Below are positions 26,249 to 31,487 of a stretch of 31,487 nucleotides of DNA, piece after piece. The DNA is taken from positions 1 to 31,487 of the IMG/VR virus record IMGVR_UViG_3300028739_000020, one strand, 5' to 3'. This DNA is from a virus. The notes under the pieces were generated by a model that was not told where the DNA came from, made no database searches, and worked only from the letters and a program-made list of their open reading frames with translations. Positions within the stretch are counted from its first letter, which is position 1. Every line of letters begins with the position of its first letter. A program made the position numbers and the translations under genes.

Positions 26249-28618
26249 TTACTCTTGATTATTATCTAAATGTAGTCCTAATGCCTTGTAATTCTTAGTA
26301 AAAGTATCTTCTTTATAAGGTTTATAGTTATTTGTAAAAAATGGGTCATCTGCTAATTCACTTCCTCTCTCTTTACCTAAAGATTCTGAAGGAGTATTAG
26401 TACCAAATAACCTTAACTTATCTTCTCTTATTAACATAAGCATAGCTAAAGCATCATGTCTATCAAAGTTACCATCAGGATTCCATAGTATTAATTCCTT
26501 GATAAGTGCTCTTGAGTTAAGTTGAGTAAGAAAAGGTACTTTTACATCTACTTCTTCTTTATCAATAACTTTAGTAACAGTATAAGGTTTTAATAACCAT
26601 TCTTTAATTGCTCTCCTACCATAAGCTTTAATAGGAGCAGATGATATAGTACCTTTAGCTTTATTTCCATAGTTTGCTTCAACCTTAGTAGAAGCTTTAT
26701 CTTTTAAAAACTCAAGATTATCTGATAATAAGTAAGTACAATTATGAGTAGAAAAATAAGTAAATAAACCTTTCTTATTATTTTCATAGTTACACTCAGC
26801 ATTATACATTAATAAAGCTCTTCTACAAATCTCATAAAAATCATTAGCAAACATAGGTCTACCTGTATATTCAAATACAATTTTATCAGTATATAAATCT
26901 AAAATATATAAAGAACCTAAAGATAAAGTACCTGAAGCATCATCATCATAAGGGTCAATACCTGCAATATATCTACCTCTATAAACTTTATTATTAGAAT
27001 CCATTACTGGTAATGCATGTATCTCAATACATCCTTCTAATTTATTATCTTTATGTGGGAATTCTCTAATAGGTTTAACTTCACTACTAGGTTTAAATCT
27101 AACTACAGCATCCTTATCTAAAGAGATGAGTCCTACTAAGATATCATCATAACTTTTAGGATTAAAATCTAATTCATTTAATCTATCTGTAAGGTCAGCT
27201 ACTGGATAAATAGTTCCCTCTCTTTTCATTACAGCTTCTTGAATAGTAATAGCTTGCTCTGCTTTTTTTCTAGTTAAAGCCATTGAGTCACTACTATTAT
27301 ATTTAACTTTAAACCTAGCTTCAAACTCTCTAGTTAAAGCTAATATAACATCAGATACTCCATCCTTATTATAACATCCTTTTCTATTTAGATAAGAACC
27401 AAAAAAGAATACAGTCTTTTGTTTACCTTGACTATTTTTATCATATACATTAGGTAAAGCATATACACCATAACCAATAGGATTATAAATCATTTCTAAA
27501 GCTCCACTAAAATCTGAACCTTCAGAACCTCCTGTACCAAATCCTACAGCTTGACCAAATACAATATCATCTTCCTGAACATTTGATTTATTAACTCCCC
27601 ATGTATCAATAAATTTAGGGAAAGCTCCAAATTCTTCATAGATAAAAATATTAGACCTTTTACCCCTGGATTTATCAGTATTATCTTTTGCTGATATACC
27701 TAAAACTTCATTACCTGTACCCTTATTAGTATTAGTATCAGCATCTTTATATCCCATCATCCATGACATATCTGCCAAAGAATCCTTTAATCTTTGAGAA
27801 GGAAATTGAGTATGTTCAGCATTAAAATCTATAATATCAATAAACTTATTAAGAATACCATCTTTAGTTAAATACTCTTTCTGATAAGCTGTAACAGCTC
27901 CTTTTACTGACTTACATGCTAACTCATTCTCTCCACATATAAATAGCTTGGCAAGTCTTGCAGCAGCACTATAACTCTTACTAGCTCCACGTCTAGCTAT
28001 CTGTATAGCATGTTCTGCTCCTTCCCAATTATTATATATACCTCCATTTCTAGCTTGGTCTTGATAATGAAACCATAAGTAAATACCTTCCCATACCTCA
28101 GGGAAGTCAATAACTCTATCAGCTTGTTTAGTACCTTCTCTAATTTTAGATTGAATAATTGGAGTATAGTTTAAATAAAAATACATATCTCCTGTAATCC
28201 ATTCACCATCACTAGGTCTAACCATTCCATACCAAATTCTTAACTTTTCTTGTCTTAACCATTTACCAAATTCACTACTAGGATTAGCATTAGGTCTTAA
28301 GTTAGTAAGTGTACCATGTTGTCTAAAATGATTACCTGTTGGTCTAAAATATTCCATATCTTCAAGTATATGAGGATTAACTATATCTACTATAATTCTA
28401 TTCTCAATTACTCTTGTATTAGTAGTAATATCAGTAACTATACTTACTGCTCTTCTATCTAAATCTTTAGCATATTTTCTATCAGGACTTATTAATCTTT
28501 TTATAAATTCAATATTAGTAATAGCATCTAATAAATCATCTTTTACTTCAGGATTTAGAGATTCTAAATACTCTTCTGTAATAGGAGTTTGATACTTATT
28601 TAATATTATTTCTTCCAT
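26249..28618 (-). CDS. terL: Terminase large subunit
   Basis: This 789-residue packaging motor cuts and translocates DNA into the prohead. The ATPase part has a deviant Walker A at ~208-215 (ARRGASKS) and a Walker B-like IFIYEEFG at ~324-331 with the catalytic Glu pair. The C-terminal nuclease (RNase H fold) has GIDPYDDD at ~553-560, giving the first metal-binding Asp, and HDALAMLML at ~721 for the last one. Length is normal for crAss-like TerL. The start ATG overlaps the 99-residue gene by 13 bases. It is followed by a weak terminator and a new promoter before the portal gene. No nuclease residue appears to be missing. Confidence 0.95.
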   Translation of the reverse strand: MEEIILNKYQTPITEEYLESLNPEVKDDLLDAITNIEFIKRLISPDRKYAKDLDRRAVSIVTDITTNTRVIENRIIVDIVNPHILEDMEYFRPTGNHFRQHGTLTNLRPNANPSSEFGKWLRQEKLRIWYGMVRPSDGEWITGDMYFYLNYTPIIQSKIREGTKQADRVIDFPEVWEGIYLWFHYQDQARNGGIYNNWEGAEHAIQIARRGASKSYSAAARLAKLFICGENELACKSVKGAVTAYQKEYLTKDGILNKFIDIIDFNAEHTQFPSQRLKDSLADMSWMMGYKDADTNTNKGTGNEVLGISAKDNTDKSRGKRSNIFIYEEFGAFPKFIDTWGVNKSNVQEDDIVFGQAVGFGTGGSEGSDFSGALEMIYNPIGYGVYALPNVYDKNSQGKQKTVFFFGSYLNRKGCYNKDGVSDVILALTREFEARFKVKYNSSDSMALTRKKAEQAITIQEAVMKREGTIYPVADLTDRLNELDFNPKSYDDILVGLISLDKDAVVRFKPSSEVKPIREFPHKDNKLEGCIEIHALPVMDSNNKVYRGRYIAGIDPYDDDASGTLSLGSLYILDLYTDKIVFEYTGRPMFANDFYEICRRALLMYNAECNYENNKKGLFTYFSTHNCTYLLSDNLEFLKDKASTKVEANYGNKAKGTISSAPIKAYGRRAIKEWLLKPYTVTKVIDKEEVDVKVPFLTQLNSRALIKELILWNPDGNFDRHDALAMLMLIREDKLRLFGTNTPSESLGKERGSELADDPFFTNNYKPYKEDTFTKNYKALGLHLDNNQE

Positions 28619-28905
28619 TTTATATAGTTTAATACTTCTTTTGTAAACTCAATACTTACTTCATTCCAGTTATTTAATTCTTCTACATCAGTAGTACATT
28701 TATTACTTCTAATACTTCTTAATACTGATACTATTTCTTTACCTATTTCTTTGTATAATAGTTCAATAGTAAAGATTTTAATAGCTCCAAAGAGTTCATT
28801 CTTTTCTATGTTTCTTTTAATAACATAAAGTCCTTTACTTCCAGTAAGATTATTTAAAGCTATTGCTAAATCCTCTACTCTTAATGTATATTTTATATTA
28901 GCCAT
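28606..28905 (-). CDS. Small protein before the terminase (99 aa), function unknown
   Basis: This 99-residue protein is mixed alpha/beta. The N-terminus has MANIKYTLRVEDLAIALNN, then KGLYVIKRNIEKNELFGAI and two helices (LLYKEIGKEIVSVLRSI and EFTKEVLNYI). No motif is recognised. It overlaps the terminase start by 13 bases and begins in a TAATG overlap with the 182-residue gene, so all three are likely co-translated. A small terminase subunit or packaging helper could sit here, but the sequence does not show a DNA-binding motif. Confidence 0.6.
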   Translation of the reverse strand: MANIKYTLRVEDLAIALNNLTGSKGLYVIKRNIEKNELFGAIKIFTIELLYKEIGKEIVSVLRSIRSNKCTTDVEELNNWNEVSIEFTKEVLNYIKWKK

Positions 28906-29453
28906 TACATACCATCCTCACATATTTTCTTTTCTTTTTTACCTCTCATTCTACTATTCTCAGTAATTTCTTTAGATATTTCTTTCTCAGCAACAGTTAA
29001 GTCTTTAGCTAATTTAGGCATCTGATTAACAGCAGAAGTAATAGTATTAATAGTATACTTTGGTTTACCTTTATCATCAGTAGCATCCATATCTAATTCT
29101 CTTAAAAACTTCCTAATTTTAGCTATAGCTCCTCTAGTATCTTCTAATAATAATGAACTAGTTGTATTAACTAATGGTAAATAATCTTTAATAGCTGCTA
29201 ATATTAATTTATCAGGTTTCCAATTAGAAGGTAAACCTTCACTTTGTTTAATCTTTTCAAATCTTTCATTTTCATCATCAAGATACATGTAGTCACTTCT
29301 TGGGTCACATTGAAAGTAAATAAATCCTAATTCTGATAAAGCTTTACTTTTATCTACTGATTTATCTCTATCCCATAGAGCTGCAAAAGACTTTATAAAT
29401 AAAGCTTCTTCACTTATAGTAAGTTTATAATTCTCAAATTTTACTAGTTTCAT
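28905..29453 (-). CDS. Conserved phage protein upstream of terminase (182 aa), possible small terminase
   Basis: This 182-residue protein has the block SEEALFIKSFAALWDRDKS (~14-32) followed by LGFIYFQCDPRSDYMYLDDENER. I recognise this block in proteins of several Bacteroidetes phages near terminase or capsid genes. The second half is helical (KLILAAIKDYLPL, then AIAKIRKFLRELDMDA) and ends in a Lys/Glu-rich tail. Its stop overlaps the ATG of the 99-residue gene. A hairpin terminator lies just upstream, so the gene is probably expressed by read-through or from an unseen promoter. A small-terminase role is only positional inference. Confidence 0.6.
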   Translation of the reverse strand: MKLVKFENYKLTISEEALFIKSFAALWDRDKSVDKSKALSELGFIYFQCDPRSDYMYLDDENERFEKIKQSEGLPSNWKPDKLILAAIKDYLPLVNTTSSLLLEDTRGAIAKIRKFLRELDMDATDDKGKPKYTINTITSAVNQMPKLAKDLTVAEKEISKEITENSRMRGKKEKKICEDGM

Positions 29454-29467
29454 ATTTTAATTTATAT

Positions 29468-29498
29468 AGAAAAAGCCTAACTGGTAAGAAAGGCTTTT
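29468..29498 (-). terminator. Intrinsic terminator after the GroES-like gene
   Basis: On the minus strand AAAAGCCT, 12 bases, AGGCTTTT is followed by a further T, then CTATATA. The 8-bp stem is perfect. It lies 12 bases after the stop of the 148-residue gene and before the ATG at 29453, with no promoter box in between. Confidence 0.8.
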
Positions 29499-29510
29499 AA
29501 TTGTTAAGTA

Positions 29511-29957
29511 TTATGGTAATATTAGATTGGTTGGTGGTAAAATTAAATTACTTTTCTCTTTAGGTGGTTCCATAACTGGGTCATCTACTTCTTCAAATTC
29601 ATCTACTACATATTTGATGTCATCATCATATAATTGCAAACATAACTCATCATTAATCTCAATGAAATTAAAATTATAACTAACAACTGTATTATAATTT
29701 TCAACCATAGCTTCTTTGGTGCTATCCTTACCATACTTTCTAACTTCATATCTTTTAGGATTTACACAAATCATATCTCCTACTTTACAAGCTCTAACAG
29801 AACTACCAATTGATATTACAGTCTGATACTCTTTTAAAGCACCTTTCTTAGTTTTACCATCAATTATACCTGCTGCTGATACACTATCTTGCTCATATAC
29901 ATCAGCAGTGGTGATAATACCATTAAACATTGGTGTAATTTTCTTTAATTTAATCAT
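29511..29957 (-). CDS. GroES-like co-chaperonin
   Basis: This 148-residue protein aligns by eye with GroES along most of its length. Residues 27-32 (SAAGII) correspond to the GroES mobile-loop block SAGGIV that contacts GroEL. Residues 43-50 (EYQTVISI, then GSSVRACKVGDMICV at 51-65) correspond to the strand, G, and KVGD-[IM]-[VI]-[FV] block. Residues 99-119 (IEINDELCLQLYDDDIKYVVD) correspond to the C-terminal EEVLIMSESDILAI block. It is longer than GroES (about 95 residues), with an extra basic loop (~70-85) and a Pro/Leu tail (NLILP repeated). Phages such as T4 encode gp31, a replacement for GroES used for capsid folding, so a similar role is likely. No GroEL-like gene is seen here. Confidence 0.7.
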   Translation of the reverse strand: MIKLKKITPMFNGIITTADVYEQDSVSAAGIIDGKTKKGALKEYQTVISIGSSVRACKVGDMICVNPKRYEVRKYGKDSTKEAMVENYNTVVSYNFNFIEINDELCLQLYDDDIKYVVDEFEEVDDPVMEPPKEKSNLILPPTNLILP

Positions 29958-30237
29958 CTTTCTTCTCCCTTAAATTTTTAATATAGATTCTTCTCTTTTT
30001 TATTTTTTCTAATTTATCCCAAGTTACATATAGTTTACCTATACTAGGTATATTAAAGTTAGTTCTTAATTTATTAAACTCTTCTTCAGTTATACCTTCT
30101 TTTAGTTCTAATTCTTTTATAGTAGATTTTACAAACTCCCAATAAGACCTATAAGCTACTGTAATAACTTCTTCAGGTAAATTATGTTTAACTGCTAATT
30201 CTTTAATAATTTTTTGAAATAACTTGTCATATATCAT
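29950..30237 (-). CDS. Small protein with HU-like segment (95 aa), function unknown
   Basis: This 95-residue basic protein has two N-terminal helices (MIYDKLFQKIIKELAV, then YRSYWEFVKSTIKELEL). A block FNIPSIGKLYVTW (~66-78) and a Lys/Arg-rich C-terminal helix (KKRRIYIKNLREK) follow. The [FY]-N-I-P-x-[IL]-G-K-[LF] block is reminiscent of the [VI]-x-[LI]-P-G-[FI]-G-x-[FL] strand of HU/IHF proteins, so a small DNA-binding protein is possible. It overlaps the GroES-like gene by 8 bases, implying coupling. I do not regard the HU relation as established. Confidence 0.55.
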   Translation of the reverse strand: MIYDKLFQKIIKELAVKHNLPEEVITVAYRSYWEFVKSTIKELELKEGITEEEFNKLRTNFNIPSIGKLYVTWDKLEKIKKRRIYIKNLREKKDD

Positions 30238-30238
30238 A

Positions 30239-30619
30239 TTACTTTAACTCAAAATGTAATATTAGTCTAAATTCTCCAGCATTTTCCTCAATATTAGGAA
30301 TATACTTTTTATTTATTTTACCATCAATTATAAGTTTATTCTTTTTTAATTTACTCATAATCACTTGAAAATGAGAAAGAGTAATGTCACATTCTTCTCT
30401 AATTTTCTTTTTAGTATCTTCACTCATGACTACCTTATCTAAAATATCTTCATCTTGAATTACTTTAGATAATAAATACCTATGTTTAATAAAAGAGGTA
30501 ATAACATCAATCTCTCTCCCAGTTAACTTATGTACTGGTTCTAAAAATTCAAACCAATATCTAAAAAACTTAGTATTTAATGAGGTAGGTATTCTAAGTA
30601 TATTTATATTTTTAGCCAT
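30239..30619 (-). CDS. Winged-helix-like protein, putative regulator
   Basis: In this 126-residue protein the block LTGREIDVITSFIKHR (~32-47) begins a helical region. The stretch TKKKIREECDITLSHFQVI (~69-87) has helix-turn-helix character, followed by MSKLKKNKLIIDGKI as a recognition-wing-like turn and strand. This layout is common in small phage proteins of Bacteroidetes annotated as winged-helix or replication/transcription regulators. The final FRLILHFELK is a strand. It lies one base before the 95-residue gene and 12 bases after the coiled-coil gene. A regulatory role in late transcription is inference from fold and place. Confidence 0.6.
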   Translation of the reverse strand: MAKNINILRIPTSLNTKFFRYWFEFLEPVHKLTGREIDVITSFIKHRYLLSKVIQDEDILDKVVMSEDTKKKIREECDITLSHFQVIMSKLKKNKLIIDGKINKKYIPNIEENAGEFRLILHFELK

Positions 30620-30631
30620 ACCTCTTAATAT

Positions 30632-30955
30632 TTATTTTTTTAAATCAGGAATAGTCATACTACTCTCAATTTCTTTTGCACATTTATTTACAAATGATGG
30701 TGGAAATGATTTATTAAACTGTACTACTTTAAATAAAAAGTCTAATCTAATATAGAATGATTCTTGTTGAAGTCTTTGTAACTCTTTTTGAAGCATTTCT
30801 GTTTGTTGAGTAGCTTGTATAGCAATTGTTTTCATTTGCTCATAAGATACTTCTTGATTAACCTCTTCTTGTTTAGATTGAACACTTTCTAATACTTCTT
30901 TGTCATCAGATATTGTTTCTTTTTCTACAATATGTAGTTTATTTCCTTTTTCCAT
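30632..30955 (-). CDS. Coiled-coil protein (107 aa), function unknown
   Basis: This is a 107-residue acidic protein. Residues ~20-70 form a long Glu/Gln-rich helix (SVQSKQEEVNQEVSYEQM, then QQTEMLQKELQRLQQE) with coiled-coil spacing. The rest is a short helical tail with FNKSFPPSFVNKCAKEI. There is no membrane segment or catalytic motif. It overlaps the zinc-ribbon gene by 17 bases and precedes the winged-helix gene. A scaffolding or partner role for its neighbours is possible but unproven. Confidence 0.6.
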   Translation of the reverse strand: MEKGNKLHIVEKETISDDKEVLESVQSKQEEVNQEVSYEQMKTIAIQATQQTEMLQKELQRLQQESFYIRLDFLFKVVQFNKSFPPSFVNKCAKEIESSMTIPDLKK

Positions 30956-31166
30956 CTTCTTCTTTTTTGTTTTTAACTAGTTGTAAATAATTATTTATAT
31001 GAGTAGATTCTATTTCAGTACTACCACAATCATCACAGTAACTTATACTATTATCGTAATTCATTATTTTTAATGAGAGACATTTACTACAATAATGTAC
31101 AGGAATATTATTATATTCTTCAGTAGTAGTCTTATTCTCTACTGGCAACTTTTTTGTATTCTCCAT
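30939..31166 (-). CDS. Small zinc-ribbon protein (75 aa)
   Basis: The ATG at 31164-31166 (MENTKKLPVENK) gives 75 residues. A longer frame from a GTG at 31247 exists but its extra 27 residues are in a different frame over the upstream gene, so I reject it. Cys26-x2-Cys29 and Cys44-x2-Cys47 (CSKC and CDDC) form a classic zinc ribbon, flanked by short Lys/Glu-rich tails. Zinc ribbons of this size often serve in transcription or protein-protein contacts. It overlaps the end of the partial upstream gene by 35 bases and the coiled-coil gene by 17 bases. Confidence 0.7.
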   Translation of the reverse strand: MENTKKLPVENKTTTEEYNNIPVHYCSKCLSLKIMNYDNSISYCDDCGSTEIESTHINNYLQLVKNKKEEDGKRK

Positions 31167-31487
31167 AAATGTCTTTTTTAATCTCATTAATTTTTTTATC
31201 TTTCCTATTATTAAAAGGTCTATTAGGAAACTCTTCTCCATTAACACTTGTATGACCTCTTCTCATAGCTCTCCATACAGATTTATGTTTTCTAGTACCA
31301 TCAAAATAAACTAAATCATGAGGTTTTTCTAAGTCAATACCTTGATTCTTAAGATTATTAATCCTTCTATCCTCAAAACTTTCTCCTACTTCAAGAGCTT
31401 TTACTTGTACTGGTAATTCATCTACATCTTCTTTATAATCAGGAAACTTTTCTTTTACAGTATCTTGTACTTTTCTATTAAATGTCT
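31132..31487 (-). CDS. Unknown protein, N-terminus cut by window edge
   Basis: Reading frame 3 from the right edge runs from 31485 to a TAA at 31132-31134, giving 117 residues of a C-terminal part. It contains LVYFDGTRKHKSVWRAMRRG and EEFPNRPFNN, is Lys/Arg-rich, and has no stop in frame. It overlaps the zinc-ribbon gene by 35 bases, typical of this compact layout. Start, full length and function are not visible. It was not shown as an open frame with a start because the start lies outside. Confidence 0.6.
   Translation of the reverse strand, partial: TFNRKVQDTVKEKFPDYKEDVDELPVQVKALEVGESFEDRRINNLKNQGIDLEKPHDLVYFDGTRKHKSVWRAMRRGHTSVNGEEFPNRPFNNRKDKKINEIKKDIYGEYKKVASRE

Noticed and set aside
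31167-31247. N-terminal extension of the zinc-ribbon gene from a GTG at 31247
   Set aside because: The extra 27 residues lie in another frame over the C-terminal part of the upstream gene; the ATG at 31166 is the natural start.
1-31487. Stop-codon reassignment
   Set aside because: All genes are open in the standard code; exclusive TAA use alone does not show that TAG or TGA is read as an amino acid.
1-31487. CRISPR arrays, tRNA genes and insertion sequences
   Set aside because: No regularly spaced direct repeats, no cloverleaf-like stretch and no transposase-like protein were seen in the short gaps or genes.

Overview
The window is an AT-rich (roughly 30 % GC by eye), densely packed phage segment. 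Every supported gene lies on the minus strand, so transcription runs from the right end to the left. Protein content and gene order are those of the virion and packaging module of a crAss-like phage (order Crassvirales). The order is large terminase, portal, fibre, lysin, scaffold-like protein, major capsid protein, ring/adaptor proteins, a ~1400-residue tail muzzle (stabilization) protein, then large internal cargo proteins. Promoters of the Bacteroidetes type (NTTG, 20 bases, TAnnTTTG) and the absence of Shine-Dalgarno dependence point to a Bacteroidales host. I see no bacterial genes, tRNA genes, insertion sequences or CRISPR arrays, and no gene-free stretch longer than about 120 bases.

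Layout from right to left. (1) 31487-28606: a group of small genes. It has a partial unknown protein, a zinc-ribbon protein, a coiled-coil protein, a winged-helix-like protein, a small protein with an HU-like segment, a GroES-like co-chaperonin, a terminator, and two small proteins just before the terminase. (2) 28618-26249: large terminase, then a weak terminator. (3) 26148-19606: promoter, portal, two single-pass membrane coiled-coil proteins (spanin/holin-like), a fibre-anchor-like protein and a 901-residue collagen-like fibre. (4) 19485-18316: promoter, two small unknown proteins and a DUF5675-type lysin candidate with an EF-hand-like loop. (5) 18207-6248: a terminator/promoter composite, scaffold-like protein, major capsid protein, terminator, a 335-residue protein, a ring protein, a 406-residue virion protein with an inserted Ala/Thr/Val-rich domain, a second terminator, two more ring/adaptor candidates flanking an IHF-like protein, the muzzle protein, and a terminator. 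(6) 6145-1: promoter and three large internal virion proteins, the last cut by the window edge.

The genes work together to package DNA (terminase, portal), build the head (scaffold-like protein, capsid protein, possibly the co-chaperonin), build the short podovirus-like tail (ring proteins, muzzle), load cargo proteins into the head/tail, and release progeny (lysin and membrane proteins). Four promoters with identical box spacing and several intrinsic terminators divide the module into transcription units. Two terminators inside the capsid operon have no clear promoter after them, which suggests leaky termination sets protein ratios. All 28 visible stop codons are TAA.

I did not find a clearly new multi-gene system. 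The best candidates for a second look are the GroES-like protein, the fixed-spacing promoter/terminator composites, the repeated GG motifs of the 910-residue-class cargo protein, and the exclusive use of TAA.
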